A stretch of DNA of 46,475 bases, from NCBI GenBank assembly GCA_000435635.1, contig FR882154.1:44713-91187 (forward strand), written 5' to 3'. The notes under the pieces were generated by a model. It ran no database searches. It had not been told where the DNA came from and saw nothing but the letters and a program-made list of their open reading frames with translations. Shown piece after piece: positions 24,029 through 32,681 of the stretch (within the stretch, counting starts at the first letter, position 1; every line of letters starts with the position of its first letter). A program made the position numbers and the translations under genes. This DNA is from Prevotella sp. CAG:1320. Its GTDB lineage: Bacteria > Bacteroidota > Bacteroidia > Bacteroidales > Bacteroidaceae.

Positions 24029-25489
24029 ATGACAGACAAGCGCAACCACGTCGACTACCATTGGTATCTTGTCCGCACCCAACCTGGACACGAACGGGAG
24101 CTGGGCTGCCTCATCGACCGCGAGAAGGAAAACACCCACAACATCCTGGAAGCCTACTGCCCCACCCATACCACGGTCAACGTGCGGCATGGTGACCAAG
24201 AGCGCAAGCTCCCCCTCTTCGACGGCTATGTCTTCGTGCTGGCCACGGAAAGTGCGTTGCGGGAGTTTCTTCATGACCGCTACCCCAACGCCTTCCTGCG
24301 CTACAAACGCAAACGGCAGGAAAACGAGAAGGCCGAACCGTTCACCATCCCGGAAGAACAGATGCGGGCGTTCATGGACTTCAATGACAACTACGCCGAC
24401 AAGGTGGTGGTATTGGAGCGACCCTATACCGATTACGCTTTCAATCCCAACGAGGATAACCAACCCAATGAGATTGTCCGCGTGCTCGACGGCCCCCTGG
24501 CAGGACGGGAAGGCTACATCTGCCGCTTCCGCCGCAAAAAAGGACTGGTGTTCCAGGTGCAAGGCATCGAGCCAGGAAGCCACCTCACCGTCTCCTACCC
24601 CAACGTCTATGACCTTCATGTCGTGCGTCTCCACAACGCCGAGGGCGACCGCCTGTCGCTGGGCACGGAGAAAGCCCGCGCCATCGACCTGCTCGTCGGC
24701 ATGCTGCAGGGCTGTGACTATGGAGAGCGGACACTGCCCACGCTCTACGACCTCATAGACCGCTTGGCCGCAAAGCCTTCCCTAGTGACCCTCCGCAAAG
24801 AGCTTCACCAACAAGGCCAAGAGGCGTTAAGCCTTCGCATAGAACGGATAACGGGCAAGGAAGCGCAGCTCCTGCTCAACCTGGCCCGCTATGAACGGGA
24901 GCATCCCGGCTATACGCGAAACACCTGCCCCAGACTAGTCCTTCGCCCCTTCCTCACGCCTACGTCTGGACTTGAAGACGACAGAAACGGAAGGCTAGCC
25001 AGACCACACTTCACGGAGCTCATCCGGCAAGTCAACATCGCGGAGCGAGTATATTACCCCAGCCGACAGACCAGCACGGAGGAGACCACTCCCTATTACG
25101 CCCATCTCGGACTCATGGAGCGAGACGGGCACTTCACGCTTTTCGCCAACTGGGACACGTTCCTGGGCGAATACTTTCTCACGGCGGGCAAGGCCAACGA
25201 GAAATTGGTGGAGGGGCAAAGCCAGCATGAGCGATTGGTGGACTCCTTCCGCAACTACGCCCCTCTATTATATAAGGTGTTGACAGATCCAGACTCCCCC
25301 GTGAGAGCCATCCAAGACTTCCCCGTAGGCGATGAAAGACTCAACGTGATGGCCATCACCGCCAACCATCCAGAGCAAGGCGCGGAAGAACTGCTCCGCA
25401 TCTGCGTTGGCATCTGCCAGGAGCTCAACACCACCAACCATCTGGCCGTGTGGCGCAGATACCTCCGCACCGTGTGGCTGCACCAATAA
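24029..25489 (+). CDS. UpxY-like NusG-family antiterminator with a ~275-residue C-terminal extension
   Basis: In this 486-residue protein, residues 9-~120 form a NusG N-terminal domain: HWYLVRTQPGHERELG opens it, 'KLPLFDGYVFVLATES' is the typical central strand, and FTIPEEQMRAFMDF is the typical UpxY 'VPEEQM-FI' helix. Residues ~147-185 resemble a KOW domain (EIVRVLDGPLAGREGYICRF). Ordinary UpxY proteins of Bacteroides end near here, at 170-200 residues. This one continues for about 275 residues of soluble, helix-rich sequence (about 205-486) that I do not recognise. It includes 'HLGLMERDGHFTLFANWDTF' and ends 'AVWRRYLRTVWLHQ'. Being first behind a long leader, it probably lets RNA polymerase read through the locus. 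Its base composition is clearly more GC-rich than the sugar genes downstream. Confidence 0.82.
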   Translation: MTDKRNHVDYHWYLVRTQPGHERELGCLIDREKENTHNILEAYCPTHTTVNVRHGDQERKLPLFDGYVFVLATESALREFLHDRYPNAFLRYKRKRQENEKAEPFTIPEEQMRAFMDFNDNYADKVVVLERPYTDYAFNPNEDNQPNEIVRVLDGPLAGREGYICRFRRKKGLVFQVQGIEPGSHLTVSYPNVYDLHVVRLHNAEGDRLSLGTEKARAIDLLVGMLQGCDYGERTLPTLYDLIDRLAAKPSLVTLRKELHQQGQEALSLRIERITGKEAQLLLNLARYEREHPGYTRNTCPRLVLRPFLTPTSGLEDDRNGRLARPHFTELIRQVNIAERVYYPSRQTSTEETTPYYAHLGLMERDGHFTLFANWDTFLGEYFLTAGKANEKLVEGQSQHERLVDSFRNYAPLLYKVLTDPDSPVRAIQDFPVGDERLNVMAITANHPEQGAEELLRICVGICQELNTTNHLAVWRRYLRTVWLHQ

Positions 25490-25522
25490 GGTCTGTTTAT
25501 GAAAAGTATAAGCCACTTTTTC

Positions 25523-25553
25523 TTTGCTGGATGAAAATTTATCATTAACTTTG
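25523..25553 (+). promoter_or_regulatory. Promoter of the AAA-ATPase-like gene
   Basis: TTTG (25523-25526), 19 bases, then TAACTTTG (25546-25553): an exact consensus promoter. It lies 33 bases after the antiterminator stop and 55 bases before the ATPase start, so this gene can be expressed apart from the polysaccharide operon. Confidence 0.85.
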
Positions 25554-25607
25554 TAGGCAAGAGTCGATGAACTCAAAAAACTTAAGACCTCAAGAACTTA
25601 CAGAGCC

Positions 25608-27161
25608 ATGATGAAGTACCCCATAGGAATACAGAGTTTCCCCGACATCCGTGAGCGAGGATTCGTCTACGTTGACAAGACGGCGTTTGTTTACCAAATG
25701 GCGTTGATGGGGAAATACTATTTCCTCAGCCGTCCCCGCCGTTTCGGAAAGTCCCTGCTTGTCTCCACCATGGAGGCTTACTTCCTGGGGCGGAAAGAAT
25801 TGTTCAAGGGACTGGCCATGGAGAAGCTGGAAACCGAGTGGAAGGCGTATCCCGTGCTTCATCTGGACTTGAATGCCCAGAATTACGTGGACGAGAATGC
25901 CTTGCACGAAGAGCTGGACAAGCACCTTGTGATATGGGAACAGACTTACGGGATAGCCATTGACAAATCGCTTTCCCCAGAAACCCGTTTCTACAACGTG
26001 ATACGCAACATTTATCAGCAGACGGGCAGTCAAGTGGTGGTGTTGGTGGACGAGTACGACAAGCCGCTACTTTCCACCATCGACAATGAAACGTTACACA
26101 CTTCCTACCGCAATACGCTGAAAGCCTTCTTCTCTGTGCTGAAGTCGTTGGATGCCTGCATTCGTTTCGCTTTCATCACGGGCGTAAGCAAATTCAGCCA
26201 CGTCAGCATCTTCAGTGACTTGAACAACCTGAACGATGTATCCATGGATGCGCATTATGCCGATATCTGCGGCATCAGCGAACAAGAGTTGCACGCCTAT
26301 TTCGACAGTTCTATTCACGAACTTGCCGATGCCAACGGCATGACCTACGAAGAGACTTGCGAACAACTGCGCAGGCAATACGACGGCTACCACTTCCTGC
26401 AAAACAGCGTGGGTATCTACAATCCGTTCAGCTTGCTCAACACGTTTGCCAAAGGTGCGTTCAATGATTACTGGTTTGCCACGGGCACACCCACGTTCTT
26501 GGTCAAGCTATTGCAACAAAACGACTACGAGTTGAGCGAACTGCAGGAGATTTATGTCAGTGCGTCGACACTTACAAGCACAAACGAGGATTATGATGAC
26601 CCCATTCCTGTGTTGTACCAGAGTGGTTACCTCACCATCAAGGGACGTGATCCCTATATGGGGCTACGACTCGGCTTCCCCAACGAAGAGGTGGAACGAG
26701 GCTTCTTCGATTTTCTGCTTCCCTATTATGCGTCTCGCAGAAAATCGAGCGTTGACGGCTTTCTCAATAAGATGACAGCCGCCATCGCCAAAGGCTGCCC
26801 CGATGAACTATTGCAAGTCATCCAGACCATGCTGGCGGGCAGAAGCTACATGGTGGCGGGAGCCGACAAGGAAAAGGATTTCCAAAACACCCTCTACTTG
26901 ATTTTCATCATGCTGGGCTACAACGTGCAGGTGGAGCTAGTAACCAGCCAAGGCCGCATGGACATCACCATCCAGACAAAAGACTACATTTATATTATAG
27001 AACTGAAACTGGACAAAACCGCTGAGGAAGCCCTCCGGCAAATCAAGGACAAGAACTACGCCCGCCCCTTCCAGGCGGACAAGCGCAAGCTTTACCTCAT
27101 AGGTGTGAACTTCTCGTCGGAAACAAGGACGGTGGAGAAGTGGGTGGTTGAAGAGCGGTAA
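25608..27161 (+). CDS. AAA-ATPase-like / PD-(D/E)XK nuclease-like protein
   Basis: The 517-residue protein belongs to a family abundant in Bacteroidales (AAA-ATPase_like plus PDDEXK_9 domains). The N-terminus has 'GIQSFPDIRERGFVYVDKT', then a Walker A-like loop RPRRFGKSLL (Gly47-Lys48-Ser49) and a Walker B-like VVVLVDEYDKPLL (Asp148-Glu149). The C-terminal ~80 residues hold a nuclease-fold signature: GRMDITIQ followed by YIYIIELKLDK, the D-x(n)-E-x-K arrangement. The cellular role of the family is not established; DNA-acting or mobile functions are suspected from the fold. It has its own consensus promoter, and it interrupts the polysaccharide locus between antiterminator and flippase. Confidence 0.88.
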   Translation: MMKYPIGIQSFPDIRERGFVYVDKTAFVYQMALMGKYYFLSRPRRFGKSLLVSTMEAYFLGRKELFKGLAMEKLETEWKAYPVLHLDLNAQNYVDENALHEELDKHLVIWEQTYGIAIDKSLSPETRFYNVIRNIYQQTGSQVVVLVDEYDKPLLSTIDNETLHTSYRNTLKAFFSVLKSLDACIRFAFITGVSKFSHVSIFSDLNNLNDVSMDAHYADICGISEQELHAYFDSSIHELADANGMTYEETCEQLRRQYDGYHFLQNSVGIYNPFSLLNTFAKGAFNDYWFATGTPTFLVKLLQQNDYELSELQEIYVSASTLTSTNEDYDDPIPVLYQSGYLTIKGRDPYMGLRLGFPNEEVERGFFDFLLPYYASRRKSSVDGFLNKMTAAIAKGCPDELLQVIQTMLAGRSYMVAGADKEKDFQNTLYLIFIMLGYNVQVELVTSQGRMDITIQTKDYIYIIELKLDKTAEEALRQIKDKNYARPFQADKRKLYLIGVNFSSETRTVEKWVVEER

Positions 27162-27162
27162 T

Positions 27163-27270
27163 CCATATAAAGTTTACCCAGAGTTTGACGAAGTGGATGC
27201 GCTTGCGCGGTCAACATACGGAAGGGGGAACGGCGTCGACAACCTCTGCTATTACATCAACGAGGCGTAG
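27163..27270 (+). pseudogene. Short coding remnant downstream of the ATPase gene
   Basis: A frame without a start codon reads about 35 codons ending at TAG 27268-27270. It has protein-like composition (VYPEFDEVDALARSTYG, then GVDNLCYYINEA). It overlaps no intact gene and looks like the C-terminus of a lost gene. I do not recognise the family. Confidence 0.3.
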
Positions 27271-27316
27271 GCGAAAAAGGACAAGGTCAGACATGGCGGA
27301 AAGCGTCCAAAAAGTC

Positions 27317-27383
27317 AGTGCTACTGCTTTTCAATATCAGTAGTACTGAAAATGAAAAGCAGTAGTATTGCTCCAATGAAAAG
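27317..27383. repeat. 22-bp tandem repeat array 3
   Basis: Three units begin AGTGCTACTG, AGTAGTACTG and AGTAGTATTG at 27317, 27339 and 27361, 22 bases apart. CTACTGCTTTTCA near 27320-27332 and TGAAAAGCAGTAG near 27353-27365 form a perfect 13-bp inverted repeat. GTACTGAAAA is shared with the end of array 1 at 4378. The array occupies the gene-free 314-bp gap before the flippase; nothing else is recognised in that gap apart from the short remnant. Confidence 0.75.
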
Positions 27384-27475
27384 ACGTAAGACCCCGGAGA
27401 GGGCAGAAATGCTTAACTCTGTGGCTGGACCGGATGCCCTCGTGCGCTATATAATAAGGTATTCCTTCAAATATT

Positions 27476-29011
27476 ATGACAGACAACGCCGCCAAGAATA
27501 AACGAATAGCCAAGAATACCCTGCTGCTCTATTTCCGCACCTTGCTTATCATGGCGATAACGCTCTATACGAGCCGCGTCATACTAAATGCGCTGGGCGT
27601 GGAGGACTACGGCATCTACAATGTCGTGGGTGGAGTCGTAGCTATGTTCTCCCTGCTTTCGGGTTCGCTGTCGAATGCCATCAGTCGCTTTATCACCTTT
27701 GAGCTGGGCCGCGGAGACATCAGGCGGCTGAGCGTGATTTTCTCCACGAGTGTCAATATCCAGCTGGGGCTGTCACTTCTGATAATGGTATTGGGCGCAG
27801 CGGTCGGCGGCTGGTTCCTTAACACGCAGATGAACATCCCCGAGGGCAGGATGACGGCGGCCAACTGGGTACTATACTGCTCACTGCTGATGTTTTGCGT
27901 CAACCTTGTAAGCATTCCCTACAACGCCTGCATCATAGCCCATGAGCGCATGGCAGCCTTTGCATACGTCAGCATTCTCGAGGCTTCGCTAAAGCTCTTG
28001 ATTTGTTATCTTATAGTGGTATCACCTTTCGACAAGCTGATTTCCTACGCCATACTCCTCGTTGTTGTCGCCTTGATAATACGTTTCGTCTACGGTTTTT
28101 ATTGCAGCCGGCATTTTGAGGAGTGTCGCTATCGTCCCGTTTACGACCGCTCACTGTTGAAACAGATGGGCAGCTTCGCCGGATGGCAATTCCTGGCAAA
28201 CGGCTGTTGGCTGTTCAATACGCAAGGCGTGAACATTCTTATAAACATGTTTTTCGGTGTGGCATTGAACGCCGCCCGCGGAGTGGCCACGCAAGTTGAC
28301 AGTGCCATACAGCAGTTTGTCAACAACTTCATGACCGCCGTGAACCCTCAGATAACCAAGGACTACGCCGCTGGCAGGATTAAAGAGATGTTCACCCTCG
28401 TCTGCCGTGGCGCCAAGTTCTCTTATTTCCTGCTGATGCTGTTCGCCATACCCGTCATGCTCGAAACCGAATATGTCTTGACGCTATGGCTTAAAACCGT
28501 GCCCGACCATACCGTGATTTTCCTCCGGCTCACCATTGTCGGCTCCATGCTGAACATGCTCGGCGGAACGGGACTTACGGCATGTATGGCAACAGGCAAT
28601 ATCAAACGTTATTCAATCTGGATTTCAAGCGTGGGCGTGTTGGTATTCCCGCTTACATGGATTGCTTTTGAATGCGGGCTGCCTGTAGAGAGTACATACA
28701 TTGTCTTCATCATGGTTTACATGGGGGTTACTGTTGTCAGGCTTTACATAATGAAAGGACTGCTGCATTTCCCTCCAATCTTGTTTGCTAGGAAGGTGGT
28801 CGTGCCGATGCTTATCGTCACCCCGGTAGCCGTAATCCTGCCGTTCATCGTGGCAAATTCGTTTGAGCAATCATTCTGGCGTCTGTGCCTCACGGTTATC
28901 GTATCATTGATTTCATCATCAGCAGCCATTTTCCTTATCGGACTTACAGGTAGTGAGCGCAAAGCTGTAGTGAAAAAAACGACAGAGTTCCGTGACAAGT
29001 TCGTGCGGTAA
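27476..29011 (+). CDS. Wzx-type polysaccharide flippase
   Basis: This 511-residue inner-membrane protein has about 12-14 transmembrane helices of the MATE-like polysaccharide transporter fold. The start is typical: 'RIAKNTLLLYFRTLLIMAITLYTSRVILNALG' then 'EDYGIYNVVGGVVAMFSLLSGSLSNAISRFITFELG'. It would move lipid-linked oligosaccharide repeat units across the inner membrane for polymerisation by the Wzy protein encoded downstream. No promoter is visible directly upstream, so it likely depends on read-through from the locus promoter under the NusG-like antiterminator. Confidence 0.92.
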   Translation: MTDNAAKNKRIAKNTLLLYFRTLLIMAITLYTSRVILNALGVEDYGIYNVVGGVVAMFSLLSGSLSNAISRFITFELGRGDIRRLSVIFSTSVNIQLGLSLLIMVLGAAVGGWFLNTQMNIPEGRMTAANWVLYCSLLMFCVNLVSIPYNACIIAHERMAAFAYVSILEASLKLLICYLIVVSPFDKLISYAILLVVVALIIRFVYGFYCSRHFEECRYRPVYDRSLLKQMGSFAGWQFLANGCWLFNTQGVNILINMFFGVALNAARGVATQVDSAIQQFVNNFMTAVNPQITKDYAAGRIKEMFTLVCRGAKFSYFLLMLFAIPVMLETEYVLTLWLKTVPDHTVIFLRLTIVGSMLNMLGGTGLTACMATGNIKRYSIWISSVGVLVFPLTWIAFECGLPVESTYIVFIMVYMGVTVVRLYIMKGLLHFPPILFARKVVVPMLIVTPVAVILPFIVANSFEQSFWRLCLTVIVSLISSSAAIFLIGLTGSERKAVVKKTTEFRDKFVR

Positions 29012-29045
29012 CCTGTCCTATAAGATTTGCATCCCTCTGCAATGG

Positions 29046-29090
29046 GTAAAACGCCATGTTTTACAGCCTGATATAATTGCTTTTATCAGG
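29046..29090. terminator. Two adjacent stem-loops after the flippase gene
   Basis: GTAAAAC-GCCAT-GTTTTAC (29046-29064) and CCTGATA-n10-TATCAGG (29067-29073/29084-29090) are perfect 7-bp hairpins one after the other. They could act as an attenuator or internal terminator that the antiterminator must overcome. No T run follows. Confidence 0.35.
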
Positions 29091-29167
29091 TGAAATGCCA
29101 CATATTTAGCACTTGTTGTCAATATATACAAACACATCATTGCAATTTTAAATTCAACACATTATAT

Positions 29168-29634
29168 ATGAGTGTAAAGAAATATGTAAAGAGAGTCGGG
29201 CGGTACCTTTTGAAAGGTCTACCGGTCAACCATATCACGACAAACATCGTGACCATAGCCCCGAATGAGCTTTTAAAAGGAAGAAAAGCATTGATTACAG
29301 GCGGTACAAGCGGCATCGGCTACGCTATCGCAAGCGCCTTTTTAAGAAGCGGGGCTTCCGTTACCATTACCGGACGCACAGAACATAGGCTTAACGACAG
29401 CACAAAAAAGCTTACTGAGGAAAATCCGTCGGCGAAAGACCGGATTTCGTTTGTCGTGATGAACAATAAGGAAGTAGGTTCGTTCAAGACTTTATTTGAC
29501 AGCCATCCGATTTTAAAAGAAACAGATATTCTGGTCAACAATGCCGGAGTTCTTGTATGGTCATTGGTGACATTGTCTATATGACAGGAGGTGCAGGTTT
29601 AATCACGTTAGACGATACTTATTACCAATTCTAA
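29168..29634 (+). pseudogene. Short-chain dehydrogenase/reductase remnant (internal deletion plus frameshift)
   Basis: The ATG at 29168 begins a normal SDR: a short basic leader, then the nucleotide-binding glycine motif LITGGTSGIGYAIASAF, later 'DILVNNAGVL' (the NNAG motif). Directly after this the frame runs out at 29584. The sequence in the next frame reads 'GDIVYMTGGAGLITLDDTYYQF' and stops at 29632-29634, which is the usual C-terminus of such SDRs. The catalytic Ser-Tyr-Lys region and about 100 residues are missing. I infer a deletion that removed the middle of the gene. It immediately precedes the TPP-dependent enzyme, its likely former partner. Confidence 0.75.
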
Positions 29635-29649
29635 ATAAATCGAAAAATA

Positions 29650-31398
29650 ATGGATTATAAATATGTTTCAGAAAAAAATCATTTGATTTTACTTGCTTTA
29701 CTGAAAGCATACGGAATAAGGAAAGTAATAGCCTCACCTGGCGCAACAAACATTACACTGGTGGCAAGCATGCAGCACGACCCTTATTTCGAACTTTACT
29801 CTTGTGTTGACGAACGCTCGGCAGCTTACATGGCCTGCGGACTGGCGGAATCTTCAGGCGAGCCTGTAGTAATAAGCTGTACTGGCGCAACATCAGCCCG
29901 TGAGTATATGCCCGGACTGACCGAAGCTTATTACAGAAAACTTCCGGTTTTGGCGATTACATCCACACAGGATATTTCACGGGTGGGACATCTGATTGCT
30001 CAAGTAACAGACCGCAGTGCCAGGCCAAATGACATCGTGATGGAAAGCGTGCATCTACAGACTGTGAAAGACAAGACGGACGAATGGGACTGCACCATTA
30101 AAGTCAACAAGGCACTGCATGCCTTGCACCGCCACGGAGGAGGTCCAGTACACATAAACCTGACAACGACTTACAGCCGTGATTACAGTGTAAAAGAATT
30201 GCCAGAAGTAAGAAAAATATCTTATTATCATTATGGCGACACATTGCCAAAATTGCCGGAAGGTAAAATTGCCGTTTTTGTAGGGGCGCATAACGTGTGG
30301 ACACCTGAAGAAACTGACATGTTGGATGAGTTTTGCGCGAGGCATAACGCAGTCGTATTTTGTGACCATTGCAGTAATTATCGGGGAAAATACAGAGTGT
30401 TAAACTCTTTGATCGGGCTGCAAACCAACTATCATTCCCCATTGCTCGACATTGACTTATTAATCCACATCGGTGAAGTTTCAGGGGCGTATGATGCCTT
30501 TACATTCCGGGCGAAGCAAATCTGGCGAGTTGCCCAAGACGGGGAAATCAGAGACCAGTTTATGAAACTTACGGCTATTTTTGAAATGTCAGAGCGATAT
30601 TTTTTCTCAAAGTTTATCGACTCAGATGTAAAAGACGACAGTTTCATTAAGGAATGGAATGCAGAAATAGAAAATATCAACTCGAAAATTCCAGAATTGC
30701 CGTTCAGTAACATTTGGATTGCGCGGCAAATGGCATCGCGTATGCCCGAAAACTCAGTTCTGTATTTAGGGATTCTGAACACATTGCGTTCATGGAATTA
30801 TTTTGAGACCCCTGTTTCTGTAGAGGAACACAGTAATACAGGTGGTTTCGGCATAGACGGAATTGTTTCGACATTGATTGGTTCGTCGTTTGGCAAGCCT
30901 GACAAAATACATTACGCCGTAATAGGCGACCTGTCTTTTTTCTACGACATGAATTCATTGGGAAACCGTCACATAAAGAACAATGTAAGGATAATGGTTA
31001 TAAACAACGGAAAAGGCATGGAATTCCGATTGATAAATCATAACGGAGCAATGTTTGGAGACGAGACAGACAAATATATCGCCGCCGCAGGCCATTTCGG
31101 AAATCAATCGCCGCAGGTGCTTAAGCATTTGGCCGCGGATTGGGGATACGAATACATGGCGGCAAAAGACAAGGAAGAGTTTAACGTTGCAGTGGACCGT
31201 TTCCTTTGCCCTGAAATAACAGATAGGCCAATGGTCTTTGAGATCTTTACTGATACGGAAAGTGAAACTTCTGCCTTGAAAACATTGGAAGAGCTGATGA
31301 CTGACAATAGCGTATTGTTGAAGAACAAGGCTAAAGATGCCGTGAAATCCGTTGTCGGAGAAAAAGGAAAAAGATTTTTAAAATCTATAATAAAGTAA
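29650..31398 (+). CDS. Thiamine pyrophosphate-dependent enzyme (MenD/acetolactate synthase-like)
   Basis: The 582-residue protein has the three-domain layout of TPP decarboxylases. Residues 1-~180 form the PYR domain with the catalytic glutamate in 'CVDERSAAYMACGLAE'. A middle domain follows, then a PP domain with the TPP/Mg motif 'GDLSFFYDMNSL' and its closing 'VINNGKG'. MenD-like proteins of this type occur in polysaccharide clusters, probably making an unusual acyl or sugar substituent. True menaquinone MenD is less likely given the context. Its neighbours are the broken SDR upstream and a pyruvyltransferase four bases downstream. The base composition is intermediate. Confidence 0.82.
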   Translation: MDYKYVSEKNHLILLALLKAYGIRKVIASPGATNITLVASMQHDPYFELYSCVDERSAAYMACGLAESSGEPVVISCTGATSAREYMPGLTEAYYRKLPVLAITSTQDISRVGHLIAQVTDRSARPNDIVMESVHLQTVKDKTDEWDCTIKVNKALHALHRHGGGPVHINLTTTYSRDYSVKELPEVRKISYYHYGDTLPKLPEGKIAVFVGAHNVWTPEETDMLDEFCARHNAVVFCDHCSNYRGKYRVLNSLIGLQTNYHSPLLDIDLLIHIGEVSGAYDAFTFRAKQIWRVAQDGEIRDQFMKLTAIFEMSERYFFSKFIDSDVKDDSFIKEWNAEIENINSKIPELPFSNIWIARQMASRMPENSVLYLGILNTLRSWNYFETPVSVEEHSNTGGFGIDGIVSTLIGSSFGKPDKIHYAVIGDLSFFYDMNSLGNRHIKNNVRIMVINNGKGMEFRLINHNGAMFGDETDKYIAAAGHFGNQSPQVLKHLAADWGYEYMAAKDKEEFNVAVDRFLCPEITDRPMVFEIFTDTESETSALKTLEELMTDNSVLLKNKAKDAVKSVVGEKGKRFLKSIIK

Positions 31399-31401
31399 GT
31401 G

Positions 31402-32676
31402 ATGCGAATAAAGCTCGTAACATTCGCTCCACACCCCAACTTCGGCACTTGCCTGCAGTCTTACGCCCTGAATTACGTGCTGCGCACGATGGGGCACGAC
31501 GTGGAGTTCATATACAACAGGCGCGAGACGCCACCGCCGACATTCAGGCATTACGTTTTTGCCGCGTTGAAGCGAATCGTGAAGATATTTCTGTCTGAAA
31601 AGCGAATCAGTAGATTGAAAGACCGAAAGAACGCGATGACACATAACGGTCAGCATGGCAATGACGCGCCAGTGATTCTTCAGCTGCCCGACCATCGCAT
31701 ACTGGGCTTTCTGAGCAAATGTCCGGGATATAAGTTTTTCGCCAAAAAGTGGTATTACGGCAACCTGCAGAAGAGCAAGGTCTATAAGTTCACCTTTGAT
31801 GACGGGAACTTCAACATGCGCCGACTTTTCACCCATGCCGACTATAAGAAAGTTGTTGCCGACGCCGACTTGTTCATCACGGGCAGCGACCAGATTTGGA
31901 ACCCGTTTTGCGGCGGTTACAACCCGATGATGTTCCTTGAATTTGTCAACAACGGAACAAAATGCGTGTCATATTCGTCGAGCATCTCCCTACCCGAGCT
32001 TCCACCATCGGTGGCATCGAGGATGAAAGCTGCTTTGCAGAAATTCAGTCACATTGCCGTGAGGGAGCAACACTCAGTGGAACTTCTGAGCAAGTTGCTT
32101 GGTCGAGATGACATCAAGCTCGTTGTTGACCCCACCTATCTGCTCTCGGCAGAGGAATGGGAGTCGTTCGGCAACAAGGCCGAGATAGAGTTTACTGTGC
32201 CTGACAAGTACATCTTCTGCTACTTTGTCGGTGACAAACGGGCCGACGTTTACGAACGCATGGTGCAGGACGTGAAGCGTTTCACCGGCATTCAGAACGT
32301 CATAACACTGGAATGTTACGACCGTACCAGGGTTTACGGCGGCGGTCGGCTCTACAAGGACGCCGGCCCCTACAAGTGGGTCTACCTCCTGCGTCACGCC
32401 TCCTATGTCTGCATGGATTCTTTCCACGCCACGGTTTTCGCCCTGAAGTTCCAAAAAGAGTTCGTCCACGCCATGAAGAACGCCGACACGGAGACCGGCT
32501 CGCAGAACACTCGCATGTACGACATCCTTTCTCGTTACGGCATTCTCTACAAGAACTACACTGCCGATGGCAGCACTAATTGGCAGCAATGCATCGACTA
32601 CGCTCGCCTCACCCCGTTGATTGATAGCGAGATAAAAGACTCAATGGATTACCTTAAATACGAAATAGAAAGCTGA
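31402..32676 (+). CDS. Polysaccharide pyruvyl transferase family protein
   Basis: The protein is about 424 residues. It opens 'MRIKLVTFAPHPNFGTCLQSYALNYVLRTMGHDVEFIYN' and contains 'LFITGSDQIWNP' and 'SYSSSISLPELPPSV', the standard CsaB/PssM-type signatures. A histidine-containing 'MDSFHATVFALKF' segment follows near the end. Members add pyruvate ketals to sugars using phosphoenolpyruvate. I place the start at the ATG at 31402 rather than the GTG one codon earlier. It follows the TPP enzyme by four bases and precedes the UDP-galactopyranose mutase by five, clearly one transcript. The acceptor sugar is unknown. Confidence 0.9.
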   Translation: MRIKLVTFAPHPNFGTCLQSYALNYVLRTMGHDVEFIYNRRETPPPTFRHYVFAALKRIVKIFLSEKRISRLKDRKNAMTHNGQHGNDAPVILQLPDHRILGFLSKCPGYKFFAKKWYYGNLQKSKVYKFTFDDGNFNMRRLFTHADYKKVVADADLFITGSDQIWNPFCGGYNPMMFLEFVNNGTKCVSYSSSISLPELPPSVASRMKAALQKFSHIAVREQHSVELLSKLLGRDDIKLVVDPTYLLSAEEWESFGNKAEIEFTVPDKYIFCYFVGDKRADVYERMVQDVKRFTGIQNVITLECYDRTRVYGGGRLYKDAGPYKWVYLLRHASYVCMDSFHATVFALKFQKEFVHAMKNADTETGSQNTRMYDILSRYGILYKNYTADGSTNWQQCIDYARLTPLIDSEIKDSMDYLKYEIES

Positions 32677-32681
32677 AGACA

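Noticed and set aside
29090..29167. Upstream start for the SDR remnant
   Set aside because: The first 26 codons are Cys/His-rich and unlike SDR N-termini; the ATG at 29168 gives the usual basic leader, and the upstream part overlaps a hairpin region.
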